Shown here one piece after another: positions 12,791 through 21,137 of a DNA stretch of 42,369 nucleotides. The stretch comes from a bacterium (GTDB taxonomy: Bacteria > Patescibacteriota > Saccharimonadia > Saccharimonadales > UBA4665), in the NCBI GenBank assembly GCA_021783725.1, contig JAJXTN010000009.1:1-42369 (forward strand), written 5' to 3'. Every line of letters begins with the position of its first letter. The stretch's first letter is position 1. The notes under the pieces were generated by a model. It made no database searches. It was not told the origin of the DNA and was given only the letters and a program-made list of their open reading frames with translations. Both the position numbers and the translations under genes were made by a program.

Positions 12791-13855
12791 TGTCCAGGTT
12801 CAGATACATCGAGGACGGTTCTAGAATAATTCTAGGAGGCCGTTTCAATGCAAGGTATGGGTTTGCGGAGCATAGCTCCGCTGCAGCTACGACAAGTAAA
12901 ACAAACTGTTCCGCTCACTAAGGCAGCCAAGCTCCGGTTAGCTTGGATGGATTACTATGCTGCCCACGGCAAGAATGCCGCTCTCACCGCCCGACACTTC
13001 GGTATCGCCAGGAGCTGTTTCTTTAAGTGGAGGCAGCGTTACGACAGGCTTGGACTGCGCGGTCTGCTTGATCATTCGAAGCGCCCGAACGCCACTCGTA
13101 AGCCACTGACACCACTGTCAGTCGTCGATGCCATTCGCACCCTTCGCAAAGCCAACCCAGAGTTTAGCAAGTACAAGCTAGCAGTGATTCTTAAGCGGGA
13201 TCATGACTACCAGGTCAGTGCCTCGACCGTTGGTTGGGTCATTGTCCGCTACCAGTTATTCTTTGCGCCACCTGTCCGACCCAAGAGCCATCCTTACCGT
13301 CGAACAAGCATCCAGCGCCTCCGTAAACCCAGCAGCCTCAAACCCAGCAGACCTGGTGACCTGGTAGAAGTTGACGTCAAACATCTACCTCACCTTGGCT
13401 CCAAACATTACGGCTTTGTGGCTATTGACGTCGTCAGCAAACAGGCCTGCGTACACGTGAGCTCTAGTATTAGCTCGAGGCAAGGCAGTATTGCTTGGCA
13501 GAAAGCTGTCCAGCAGCTGGGATTACCCCAAGCAGTGCTTACTGACAACGGCAGCGAGAACCTTGGAGCCTTTGCTAGCTTGCTAGCCAGCCAACCGACT
13601 AACCACTACTTTGCTCGACCACGAACCCCAAAAGACAAACCGCACGTTGAACGCTTTATTGGCACCATTGAGCGAGAGTTTATCCAGTGGGGCGGGGTAG
13701 CTCTTGATGTAGCCGACCAACAACAATTGGTCGATACCTGGCTCCAGAAATACCACAGCTACCGGCCACACCAAGCCCTGGGGTACTTGACGCCTGACGA
13801 ATACAGGAGCAAACTTAACACCTAAGAACCGTCCTCGATGTATTGGACCAGTACA
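12791..13855 (+). mobile_element. IS481-like insertion sequence, intact, with 4-bp target duplication
   Basis: 1,065 bp. The terminal inverted repeats (12791-12823 and 13823-13855) start TGT and share ATACATCGAGGACGGTTCT. GTAT flanks both ends (12787-12790 and 13856-13859) as a target duplication. One transposase gene fills it, and its stop codon is the first base triplet of the right repeat. The short, perfect duplication and intact gene suggest a recent insertion, here into the palindromic repeat region. Confidence 0.9.
12848..13825 (+). CDS. IS481-like DDE transposase
   Basis: 325 residues, full length. N-terminal helix-turn-helix (about 30-75: AALTARHFGIARSCFFKWRQ ... GLRGLLDHSKRP), a basic linker, then an rve-type integrase core from about 170. 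The catalytic triad is visible as D in DLVEVDVKH, D in VLTDNGSE and E in KPHVERFIGTIERE, followed by YRPHQALGYLTPDEY, the usual end of this family. AGGAGG 8 nt before the ATG supports the start. It cuts and joins the element ends. Codon choice is visibly richer in GC than the neighbouring genes. Confidence 0.92.
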   Translation: MQGMGLRSIAPLQLRQVKQTVPLTKAAKLRLAWMDYYAAHGKNAALTARHFGIARSCFFKWRQRYDRLGLRGLLDHSKRPNATRKPLTPLSVVDAIRTLRKANPEFSKYKLAVILKRDHDYQVSASTVGWVIVRYQLFFAPPVRPKSHPYRRTSIQRLRKPSSLKPSRPGDLVEVDVKHLPHLGSKHYGFVAIDVVSKQACVHVSSSISSRQGSIAWQKAVQQLGLPQAVLTDNGSENLGAFASLLASQPTNHYFARPRTPKDKPHVERFIGTIEREFIQWGGVALDVADQQQLVDTWLQKYHSYRPHQALGYLTPDEYRSKLNT

Positions 13856-13924
13856 GTATTTGACTTAGACCACATATCGTGCTAATGTATTAGTATTGTT
13901 ATAAATGAATCCGGGTTTGGTACC

Positions 13925-13965
13925 TAAATTACTCGATTTCATTACCGGCAATCGAGAATAATAAT
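13925..13965 (+). promoter_or_regulatory. Leader hairpin of the DEAD-box helicase gene
   Basis: In the 5' region before the helicase, CTCGATT (13933-13939) pairs with AATCGAG (13951-13957), 7 bp, followed by an AT-rich stretch and the weak ribosome binding site AAAGGA. Leaders of cold-induced helicases are often structured; whether this one is a sensor is not known. Confidence 0.35.
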
Positions 13966-13994
13966 TTAGTAATAACCAAAGGATTCATTTTTTT

Positions 13995-15185
13995 ATGTCT
14001 TCATACAAATATTCAGTATATAAATCTAGCAACCAAAGAGGTCGCCGCCCACAGGGTGGTAACCGAGGCAACAAACGCCGTGGCGAGTATATCGACCCAT
14101 CACGTTTTGTACGGGCCGCAACTATTCAACAGAAAGAAGAATATGTTGCTCAGCACCGTTTCGCCGATTTCGCTCTAGACGATTTACTTCAAACCAACTT
14201 AGCTACTAAAGGCTTTGATGTGCCTTCACCTATCCAAGACCAGACTATTGCTCTTGGCCTGGAAGGCAAAGATATTATCGGCATCGCCAGCACTGGCACC
14301 GGTAAAACCGCCGCTTTCGTACTACCAATCATGCAAGCGCTATTGTCTCGACAACAGACTAAAGCTTTGATAATTGCCCCAACCCGCGAACTGGCTCAAC
14401 AAATTGAGCAAGAGTGTCGTAGCCTAGGCAAGGGTAGTGGCGTTATGGGCGCTTTACTCATCGGTGGAACCAGCATGGGTCCTCAACTCCGTGACTTGCG
14501 AGCTAACCCTCGTTTAGTTATCGGTACGCCTGGTCGTATCAAAGACCACATGGAACGCGGTACAGTTAACCTCGAGCATTTCAACCTAGTCGTCTTAGAC
14601 GAAGTCGATCGCATGCTCGACATGGGCTTCATTATTGACGTTAGTCATATCTTGAAAGCCATGGCACCAGTGCGACAGTCATTCTTCTTCTCAGCAACTA
14701 TGGACCCTAAAGTTCAGAATTTAATCCAGACTTTCTCCCACGACCCAGTAACTATTTCGCTGAAAACCAGTGAAAGCAGCGAAAACGTCAATCAAGACAT
14801 CGTTCGCTTTATGTCACCTCACGACAAACTCGATAAGTTACATGATATTTTGCTCAAGCAAGATGTAGCTAAAGTGATCGTTTTCGATGAAACTCAACGC
14901 AGTGTTGAGAAATTGAGTAACGAACTAATCTCCCGTGGCTTTATAGCTGACGCTATTCACGGTGGTAAAACTCAAGGTCAACGTCAACGCGCTCTTGATA
15001 ACTTCAAAGCTAGTAAGACTAAGATCTTAGTGGCTACCGATGTGGCCGCTCGTGGTATTGATGTGGCTGATATTACGCACGTCATCAACTATACTCAGCC
15101 TCAATCTTACCAAGATTACATTCACCGTATCGGACGAGCCGGACGCGCTGGACGCATCGGTCACGCTTTGACTTTTGTCGGCTAG
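13995..15185 (+). CDS. DEAD-box ATP-dependent RNA helicase
   Basis: 396 residues. A 40-residue basic Gly/Arg/Asn-rich start (RGRRPQGGNRGNKRRGEY) precedes a complete helicase core: Q motif (FDVPSPIQDQTI), motif I ASTGTGKTA, Ia PTRELAQQ, Ib TPGR, II DEVD (instead of DEAD), III SAT, V ATDVAARGID, VI HRIGRAGRAG. It unwinds short RNA duplexes, in ribosome assembly or mRNA decay. It stops soon after motif VI, so it lacks the long C-terminal tails of DeaD or CsdA; the basic N-terminus may replace RNA binding. An RRM protein lies 1 kb downstream, and both may act in cold adaptation. Confidence 0.95.
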   Translation: MSSYKYSVYKSSNQRGRRPQGGNRGNKRRGEYIDPSRFVRAATIQQKEEYVAQHRFADFALDDLLQTNLATKGFDVPSPIQDQTIALGLEGKDIIGIASTGTGKTAAFVLPIMQALLSRQQTKALIIAPTRELAQQIEQECRSLGKGSGVMGALLIGGTSMGPQLRDLRANPRLVIGTPGRIKDHMERGTVNLEHFNLVVLDEVDRMLDMGFIIDVSHILKAMAPVRQSFFFSATMDPKVQNLIQTFSHDPVTISLKTSESSENVNQDIVRFMSPHDKLDKLHDILLKQDVAKVIVFDETQRSVEKLSNELISRGFIADAIHGGKTQGQRQRALDNFKASKTKILVATDVAARGIDVADITHVINYTQPQSYQDYIHRIGRAGRAGRIGHALTFVG

Positions 15186-15190
15186 TTGGC

Positions 15191-15464
15191 TTACGTAGAA
15201 CGGTACATTTCGGGCGAAAGTTTCTGCGCCTCACTGCGCCGTACCTTATAGTACGTCTCCGTTCGGTGCTCAACTTTCATCCCAAACTGCACCATTCTAC
15301 GTAACCCTAAACCTAAGTATTTAACTTATACATTTCGGGCGAAATTCTGCGCGCTTCACTGCGCCGTACTATGAAGTACGTCTCCGTTCGGTGCTCGGAT
15401 TTCATTCATCCTTCGTAGTTTACTACGGAGAACGGGTCCCAAACTGCACCACTCTATGAAACCC
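15191..15464. repeat. Two copies of a 100-bp hairpin repeat
   Basis: Copy 1 (15204-15307) and copy 2 (15329-15464) start TACATTTCGGGCGAAA and end CCCAAACTGCACCA..CT..G.AACCC. Copy 2 has an extra segment of about 30 bp (15406-15437) that is itself a hairpin (CCTTCGTAGtttaCTACGGAG). Copy 1 is bounded by TTACGTAGAA (15191-15200) and TTCTACGTAA (15295-15304), and inner blocks GGGCGAAAGT and ACTTTCatCCC also pair, so it folds into one long stem. A third, partial copy (GTACCATAAAGTACGTCTCC) is at 16061-16080. The first copy begins 5 nt after the helicase stop and may serve as its 3' structure. There is no gene in 15186-15526. Confidence 0.8.
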
Positions 15465-15526
15465 CCGAGACTTTTGAAGGTTCGTCTATGCTTGCTATCA
15501 AATGACCTGTCCACCATACTTAAAGC

Positions 15527-16027
15527 ATGAAAAGACCCGTACAATTTCGAGATCCTGATCTCGATACTTCTGGTGAAATAATTGGGTTCTATCCTCGTGA
15601 ATTTTATACGTTCGATAATTTTTCATCGTTCCAGGTAGATTATCGTGGGCGTAGATGGCCAACTTCAGAACATGCTTATCAAGCATCTCATTTCTATGAA
15701 ACCGCTCCAGAATTAGTAGAGGCGATATATGAAGCTCGCTCTGCACACGAAGCTTACAAAATAGCCAAAGCCAACGGCGATAAAGTTCCAGAAAATTGGA
15801 ATGAAATCAAAGTGAGTATCATGTACGAGATCTGTAAGCTTAAAATGCTACAAAATCCGTATGTTCTGGAAAAACTTTTGTTGAGTGGTGAATTAGATAT
15901 CGTAGAGGATTCAACAAAAGATGATTTCTGGGGTTGGGGTCCAAAACGCGATGGTCGAAACGAGCTAGGTAAGATTTGGATGCGACTTCGTAGTCAGTTG
16001 TGGTCCGGAGAAATAATATCTAGCTAA
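15527..16027 (+). CDS. NADAR family protein (YbiA-like N-glycosidase)
   Basis: 166 residues spanning the whole NADAR domain: FYTFDNFSSFQVDYRGRRWP, PTSEHAYQASHF, RSAHEAYKIAKANGDKVPENW, IMYEICKLKMLQNP, and the end DDFWGWGPKRDGRNELGKIWM. Members cleave N-glycosidic bonds: YbiA removes a reactive riboflavin precursor, and other members reverse ADP-ribosylation of DNA guanine. Which applies here cannot be told; no DarT-like toxin is next to it. No ribosome binding site is evident. Confidence 0.88.
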   Translation: MKRPVQFRDPDLDTSGEIIGFYPREFYTFDNFSSFQVDYRGRRWPTSEHAYQASHFYETAPELVEAIYEARSAHEAYKIAKANGDKVPENWNEIKVSIMYEICKLKMLQNPYVLEKLLLSGELDIVEDSTKDDFWGWGPKRDGRNELGKIWMRLRSQLWSGEIISS

Positions 16028-16118
16028 TCACAAAGTTGATTCTGACTGCGTTTAAAACGCTGTACCATAAAGTACGTCTCCATTTCTTAAATAGTTAAGA
16101 ATTGTCAAGGGTTGGCTA

Positions 16119-16147
16119 TTGTAGTATGGGGCAGTAGATGGTATACT
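16119..16147 (+). promoter_or_regulatory. Promoter of the RRM protein gene
   Basis: TTGTAG (16119-16124), 17-nt spacer, extended -10 TGGTATACT (16139-16147). The predicted start near 16154 gives a leader of about 110 nt that holds a hairpin (AACTGG-tttg-CCAGGTT near 16222). A long leader is unusual here, since most genes seem leaderless, and may mark cold or stress control. Confidence 0.5.
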
Positions 16148-16265
16148 GCCACCACTAGAAAAGCTGCTAATAACGTTTTGTTAGGTTCTAGATAATAATA
16201 AGAAGGTTCTTGAGGAGCAGCTAACTGGTTTGCCAGGTTACCTCTAAGAAGTTATAGGAGTATTA

Positions 16266-16592
16266 ATGGCAACCAAACTATTTGTCGGCTCACTGTCGTG
16301 GAACACGACTGACGACCAATTAAAAGACTTTTTCTCTACTGTAGGAACAGTCGTATCGGCCAGCGTTATCGTTGACCGAGACACCAACCGCAGTAAAGGC
16401 TTCGGCTTTGTAGAGATGTCTAGCGACGACGAGGCTAAAGCCGCTGTCGATCAGCTAAACAACAAAGAGTTAGACGGACGCACTATCGTCGTCAACGAAG
16501 CTCGCCCTCGCGAAGAGCGCCCACGTGGTTCTTTCGGTGGTGGCAACGGTGGCGGTTACGGTGGTGGTAACAACGACCGACAACGCTACTAA
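16266..16592 (+). CDS. Glycine-rich RNA-binding protein with one RRM
   Basis: 108 residues. RNP2 LFVGSLSW (about 4-11) and RNP1 KGFGFVEM (about 44-51) define a complete RNA recognition motif; the tail is Arg/Gly-rich (RPRGSFGGGNGGGYGGGNN). This is the architecture of bacterial Rbp proteins, single-stranded RNA binders often induced by cold. AGGAG lies 6 nt before the ATG. A strong terminator follows, so it is a single-gene unit. Confidence 0.95.
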   Translation: MATKLFVGSLSWNTTDDQLKDFFSTVGTVVSASVIVDRDTNRSKGFGFVEMSSDDEAKAAVDQLNNKELDGRTIVVNEARPREERPRGSFGGGNGGGYGGGNNDRQRY

Positions 16593-16611
16593 GATTAATC
16601 TTAGTTTGCAG

Positions 16612-16637
16612 AAGGCCCCTCGCTTGAGGGGCCTTTT
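16612..16637 (+). terminator. Intrinsic terminator of the RRM gene
   Basis: AGGCCCCTC-gctt-GAGGGGCCT followed by TTTTTT. It lies between convergent genes and mainly serves the plus strand. Confidence 0.9.
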
Positions 16638-16657
16638 TTATTGCCAGTTAATATTGA

Positions 16658-17437
16658 CTAAAGATCTTTGAGGGCTGAAACGATACTTTTAGCATCAAAA
16701 GCGGCGGTCATAATGTCGGTGTGGGCGGTCTTGAGTTGATCACGGTAAGCTTTGAGGATAGTGTGATCAGTGGTGTAGTCTTTAGGTTGCAAGGCTAAGA
16801 CACCAGTCTCAACTTTACTAGAAATGGCTTGAGCGGTGGTATTTTTGGCCATCATATCATTTAGTTGTGCTTGTAGCGAGGTAGTGTCTTTCTTGGCAAC
16901 GGTGGCGGTATTGATAGTTGATTGCAAGTTAATCGCTAAAGTCGCCAACTTAGTTTCAGTAACTTGTTGACGATCAGCGGCAACTATCAACTGGACTTTG
17001 GGAAAAATGAACGCGTACACCCGATAGTTGCTAATAATCTTTTGGGCATCGCCTTTAGCTTCGGTGAAGCTGGTATCGCTATTTATCGTAGTTTTGATGG
17101 TTGATAAGCCGGTGATTTGGGCATTAACTTCTGCGATTAGGGTGGCTTTATCGCTAGCAGTTAATTTGGTAGTGGCGTTAATCCTAGCGATTAATTCATT
17201 CAAACTGTTGAGCCGGCGCGTTATTTCATTCTCACCGCGTTGTCGGACGTTGGTCAGTCTCTGAATATCAGTAGTTGATTCTGTAGAAGTGGTTTGTTGG
17301 TGGGTGCTCGAGTTGGTCGTATCGCTAGTACCGAAAGAGTTACCATATATGGCGCTGACTGGAGCTACCAATAGCGCCGACAGGGCGGTGAGTGTCGTAA
17401 TCGAGATTACTAAACGTTTTAAAGTTGATTGGTGCAT
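16658..17437 (-). CDS. Secreted helical protein, unknown function
   Basis: 259 residues. A signal peptide is clear: STLKRLVISITTLTALSALLVAPVSAIYG, with a signal-peptidase-like A-x-A site (VSA|IYG). The mature part is helical and Ser/Thr/Gln-rich with many Lys/Asp heptads (TNVRQRGENEITRRLNSLNE, AEVNAQITGLSTIKTTINSD) and no cysteine. No family recognised. ATG 17437 is chosen because AAGGGG lies 7 nt upstream; an upstream ATG at 17455 is in frame but without a site. It is 29 nt after the pilin-like gene and is probably in one operon with it, so it may be an accessory of the surface filament. Confidence 0.75.
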   Translation of the reverse strand: MHQSTLKRLVISITTLTALSALLVAPVSAIYGNSFGTSDTTNSSTHQQTTSTESTTDIQRLTNVRQRGENEITRRLNSLNELIARINATTKLTASDKATLIAEVNAQITGLSTIKTTINSDTSFTEAKGDAQKIISNYRVYAFIFPKVQLIVAADRQQVTETKLATLAINLQSTINTATVAKKDTTSLQAQLNDMMAKNTTAQAISSKVETGVLALQPKDYTTDHTILKAYRDQLKTAHTDIMTAAFDAKSIVSALKDL

Positions 17438-17466
17438 GCTAAACCCCTTAATCATTATGTGAATTT

Positions 17467-17808
17467 CTATTGTGGCACTGAAGTGAACCCTGACTGGTCG
17501 TTGACGGCGTTGTTGGCATCATTGATGTCGCTAGTATTTTGGGAAACGCTCGAGGTGATGGAATTTAGGCTAGCCTGAAGAGCGACGGTATTAATTGCCG
17601 GTTTGCTGGATAGGCTTGACGTAGAGCTGGCCGGCGGGCTAGTTGGTTTTTTTGTCGGAGTGCTAGCGGTCGCCGAACTTAAGACTCTGTCAGTAGTCTG
17701 CTTGGCTTGATAGACATACAATCCAACTAGACTGATTGATCCAATGATTACTAGCAATAGGGCGATTTCAGCATGACTGAAACCATGTTCATGACTACGA
17801 AGACGCAT
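17467..17808 (-). CDS. Type IV prepilin-like protein
   Basis: 113 residues. The N-terminus HGFSHAEIALLLVIIGSISLVG carries the prepilin peptidase pattern, a glycine before the cleaved bond, then F at +1 and E at +5, followed by a hydrophobic helix. The rest is Ser/Thr/Pro-rich linker plus a short helical tail (ASLNSITSSVSQNTSDINDA). It is short for a major pilin and could be a minor pilin or pseudopilin. Type IV pili are known from Saccharibacteria. AAGGA lies 8 nt before the start. It is the first gene of a minus-strand pair. Confidence 0.7.
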   Translation of the reverse strand: MRLRSHEHGFSHAEIALLLVIIGSISLVGLYVYQAKQTTDRVLSSATASTPTKKPTSPPASSTSSLSSKPAINTVALQASLNSITSSVSQNTSDINDANNAVNDQSGFTSVPQ

Positions 17809-17922
17809 CTAGGATTCCTTTATTTTGTTAATGCTTAGTAGATTTTACGCTCATCAGACTAGTGAAGCAAGTTGGCTAAAAGTAAGCTTGACCTATATCA
17901 TAGCGGGCCGTAGGCTTAAGGC

Positions 17923-19203
17923 ATGTCTGCTATATACCGCGCTCGAAAACTACTGGTCGATGGTCTTGGTGTGTCATTCCGTCAAAGTGTTCAGTTGACG
18001 CCAGTAGATACTGCTGAGGCCCGGGCCTACATTAAAGATTACTGGAAGAAGATTGAACGCTTTCATCCTCAAGATGACGAGTCTTTGTTGGGTGTGCCTA
18101 ACACCTATCTGGTACCGTCGTTTCAAGAAGACACCGGATTTGACTACAACGAGCTGTATTACTGGGACAGCTATTTTATGGTCCAAGGATTATTAGACGA
18201 CGAACACCAATCGTTAGTTATCGGTATTTTGGATAATCTGGAATCGCTATTCGAGAGGTTTAAAGTCATACCGAACGCTTCAAGGACATATTTAATGGGT
18301 CGCTCACAGCCACCATTTCTAACTAGCTTTATATTCGACATTTATAATACTTATCATCAGGATCTCGATTGGCTAAGGTCGAATATTGAGATCGCCAAGC
18401 GAGAATACCAGACGGTGTGGCTTGGAGTTAAGAAACCTAATGAGCGACTCGTCTATCGTGGTTTAAGCCGTTATTACGACATTAACTACTTGCATGCTTT
18501 AGCTGAAGCCGAAAGTGGCTGGGATATGACTACCCGCTTTGAACACAAAGCCCTCAATTACTTGCCGGTTGATCTCAATGCTTTGCTTTATAAATACGAA
18601 ACAGACTTTGCCAAAGCCGCTCAATTGCTAGGTGATACTAAAGAGTCTAATGAATGGAAAATGGCCGCCGAAACCCGTAAGGCGGCGATGAACGAGCTGA
18701 TGTGGAGTAAAAGTCGAGGCCTGTATTACGACTATAATTACGCCAAGCAAAAGCGTGGCAGTGTCAGCAGTCTAGCTGGCTTTTTCCCGATGTGGGCCGG
18801 AATGGTCGATGATCAGCAAGCGGCGGCTTTAGTCCGTTCATTGCGTCGATTTGAGCATAAAGGTGGCCTTACGACTACCGATAACTTGCCTTTAAGCCAA
18901 CAAGTCTTTGGCTCAATGCCCACCCAGTGGGCTTATCCTAATGGCTGGGCACCACTGCACTTTATAGTTGTGCAAGCCTTAGAACGTTATGGCTATCACG
19001 CTGACGCTCGACGGATTGCCAGCAAGTGGTTGAAAACTAATTTAGCTTGGTTCGAAAACCACCAAATATTCCTAGAAAAGTATAATGTCGTGTCACCCGA
19101 GAAGCCGCCAGCCAAAGGTGTATACCCGTCGCAAACTGGTTTTGGCTGGACTAATGCTGTTTTTGAGCGCTTTTGCCAAGACTATGTCGACCAAACCGAA
19201 TAG
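17923..19203 (+). CDS. Trehalase-like glycoside hydrolase, GH37 family
   Basis: 426 residues without signal peptide, so cytoplasmic. Family signs in order: FDYNELYYWDSYFM (matching signature 1, with E, W-D and Y), SRSQPPF-like GRSQPPFLTS, ESGWDMTTRF containing the catalytic acid Asp, QWAYPNGWAPLHF (signature 2) and FLEKYNV with the catalytic base Glu. Trehalases split alpha,alpha-trehalose into two glucose units. Signature 1 starts differently from the usual P-G-G-R-F, so a related sugar is possible. It may be the only carbohydrate hydrolase of this window. No trehalose synthesis gene is nearby. Confidence 0.85.
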   Translation: MSAIYRARKLLVDGLGVSFRQSVQLTPVDTAEARAYIKDYWKKIERFHPQDDESLLGVPNTYLVPSFQEDTGFDYNELYYWDSYFMVQGLLDDEHQSLVIGILDNLESLFERFKVIPNASRTYLMGRSQPPFLTSFIFDIYNTYHQDLDWLRSNIEIAKREYQTVWLGVKKPNERLVYRGLSRYYDINYLHALAEAESGWDMTTRFEHKALNYLPVDLNALLYKYETDFAKAAQLLGDTKESNEWKMAAETRKAAMNELMWSKSRGLYYDYNYAKQKRGSVSSLAGFFPMWAGMVDDQQAAALVRSLRRFEHKGGLTTTDNLPLSQQVFGSMPTQWAYPNGWAPLHFIVVQALERYGYHADARRIASKWLKTNLAWFENHQIFLEKYNVVSPEKPPAKGVYPSQTGFGWTNAVFERFCQDYVDQTE

Positions 19204-19235
19204 CATTTCCGAGATCATTATTTCATACTAGTCAT

Positions 19236-19553
19236 ATGAAACAACTTTCTAACGATTCCAGTTTGGCCGATTACCAACAGCTTATTCGACAGTTAATAAT
19301 CGAACGCGGCTATGACAAGGAAACCATTTCCGAAGTATTTACGCTGCTAGTTGAAGAGGTTGGTGAGCTAGCCAAAGCTATTAGAAAGGTTAATGGTCAA
19401 AAAATCGGTGATCACTCCAAACAACATGAAATTGCTGAAGAAGCGGCTGATGTCTTTTGGCTACTTATCGACCTGTGTAACCGATTGGATGTTAATTTGG
19501 CTCAAGCTTTCCGTGACAAAGAAATCATCAATCAGTCCAGAAATTATAAATAA
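19236..19553 (+). CDS. MazG-like nucleotide pyrophosphatase
   Basis: 105 residues, a single MazG-fold unit: LLVEEVGELAKAIRK (E-E-x-x-E) and EIAEEAADVFWLLIDLCNRL (E-E-x-x-D), the four acidic ligands for magnesium. It hydrolyses a nucleoside triphosphate to monophosphate and pyrophosphate, probably to remove unwanted (d)NTPs. The sequence is like the C-terminal half of the fusion protein at 11052. ATG 19236 is chosen because CATACT lies 6 nt before it (leaderless pattern); a longer frame overlaps the trehalase gene. Confidence 0.82.
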   Translation: MKQLSNDSSLADYQQLIRQLIIERGYDKETISEVFTLLVEEVGELAKAIRKVNGQKIGDHSKQHEIAEEAADVFWLLIDLCNRLDVNLAQAFRDKEIINQSRNYK

Positions 19554-19577
19554 CCGTAATTTGTAGTTGTTAGGTTG

Positions 19578-19583
19578 TATAAT
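19578..19583 (+). promoter_or_regulatory. -10 box TATAAT upstream of metG
   Basis: TATAAT with predicted start near 19590, leaving about 110 nt of leader. A short hairpin GCCC-gatg-GGGC is at 19632-19643. No T-box motif is seen. Confidence 0.45.
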
Positions 19584-19700
19584 ATTTATCTGATGGCTTT
19601 ACGTTACTGCTACACATACAAGACTTTGATGCCCGATGGGGCTTAATATTCTTTTGACCAGACTTTTATTTACATCTAAACAACAGGTAGACTAAGACTT

Positions 19701-21137
19701 ATGAGCAATTATTACGTAACAACTTCAATTCCGTATGTTAATGGTGAGCCCCACTTGGGTCACGCTATGGAATTTGTGATGGCTGATGTCTTGGCCCGAC
19801 GAGCTCGTCAAGTCGGTGAAAACGTCCTGTACAGTACTGGCACCGATGAACACGGTGGTAAAATCGCCGAAAAAGCCGCTGAACAGGGCATCAAACCATT
19901 GGAACTAGCTGACCAGATGAGTGCTCGGTTTAGTGATCTCGCCAAAAAACTTGATATCAGTAACGATCGGTTCATTCGCACAACTTCAGCTGATCACGAA
20001 AGCCGGGCTAAATTAGCTTGGAAGGCCTTGGCCAAAGATATTTACAAGGATAAATATACTGGCTGGTATTGCACCGGTGATGAGGAGTTCTTCAATGAAC
20101 AAATCGTCAAAGCCAATAAGGGTGTTTGCCCGGACCATAATCGTCCATATGAGAAGATTGAGGAAGAGAACTATTTTTTTAAACTCAGCAAGTATTCTGA
20201 CCAAATATTGTCAGCCATCGAAAGTAATCAATTCCTGGTCATACCCGACACTCGACGTAATGAGATTCTAGCGGTTATCAAGGTTGGTCTTGACGATATT
20301 AGCATTAGTCGACCTAAGTCTAAGATTGATTGGGGTATTCCGGTTCCGGGCGATGATAAACAGGTGATGTATGTCTGGTTTGAAGCCCTGATGAACTATA
20401 TTACCGTCCTAGGTTATCCTGATAAGCCAGATTTTAAAGATTTTTGGCCAGCTCAAGTTCAAGTTGTCGGTAAAGGAATCTTGCGTTTTCATGCTGCCAT
20501 TTGGCCAGCGATGTTGCTGGCTTTGGGATTACCATTGCCCAAAAGTTTGTATGTACATGGTTATGTGACTGTCGACGATCAAAAAATGAGTAAAAGCTTA
20601 GGCAACTCGGTTTCGCCAGACGCCGTTATCGACAAATACGGTGCTGACGCTTTTCGTTACTATTTCTTACGTCATATTCCGAGTTATGGTGATGGCAATT
20701 TTAGTTGGCAGGCTTTTGAGGATGCTTACAACAATGAATTAGCCAACGAATTAGGTAACGCTGTCCAACGTACAGCCGCCATGATAGTCAAATACCAGAA
20801 TGGTTTGATAGGCGACATCCCGCCCGCTGAACATGACATCGCCCAGTACGAAATGGCTTTATCGGCTTGTAAATTTGACCGTGCCCTTGATGAAGTTTGG
20901 GAGCAAGTCCGCGGGCTTAATCAGTATATCGACGAAGAAAAGCCTTGGGTAATAGCCAAAGAAGATGACAAAGACCATTTGCGTGAAGTCCTGGCTTATC
21001 AAGCCAGCGCTTTGATTGAGATTGCAACTTTACTAGAACCTTTCCTGCCGACTTCAGCCGCCAAGATCAAAGCCGTCTTCGAAGAAGGCATCGTCCGACC
21101 AATTGACGGCAGTCTATTTCCTAAACAAGCAGTCTAA
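19701..21137 (+). CDS. metG: Methionyl-tRNA synthetase
   Basis: 478 residues, class I synthetase that charges tRNA-Met for initiation and elongation. HIGH motif as PHLGHAMEF (about 17-25), KMSKS as DDQKMSKSLGNS (about 293), the connective region TGWYCTGDEEFFNE, and the methionine-binding YVWFEALMNY. The C-terminal anticodon-binding helical domain is present (NNELANELGNAVQRT, DEEKPWVIAKED). The dimerisation tail (tRNA-binding EMAP-like) is missing, so it is the short form. It overlaps tatD by 1 nt (TAATG) and is the first gene of a small operon. Confidence 0.97.
   Translation: MSNYYVTTSIPYVNGEPHLGHAMEFVMADVLARRARQVGENVLYSTGTDEHGGKIAEKAAEQGIKPLELADQMSARFSDLAKKLDISNDRFIRTTSADHESRAKLAWKALAKDIYKDKYTGWYCTGDEEFFNEQIVKANKGVCPDHNRPYEKIEEENYFFKLSKYSDQILSAIESNQFLVIPDTRRNEILAVIKVGLDDISISRPKSKIDWGIPVPGDDKQVMYVWFEALMNYITVLGYPDKPDFKDFWPAQVQVVGKGILRFHAAIWPAMLLALGLPLPKSLYVHGYVTVDDQKMSKSLGNSVSPDAVIDKYGADAFRYYFLRHIPSYGDGNFSWQAFEDAYNNELANELGNAVQRTAAMIVKYQNGLIGDIPPAEHDIAQYEMALSACKFDRALDEVWEQVRGLNQYIDEEKPWVIAKEDDKDHLREVLAYQASALIEIATLLEPFLPTSAAKIKAVFEEGIVRPIDGSLFPKQAV

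Noticed and set aside
12727-12921. ORF of 64 codons overlapping the left end of the insertion sequence
   Set aside because: It crosses the terminal repeat and overlaps the transposase in another frame; not a plausible gene.
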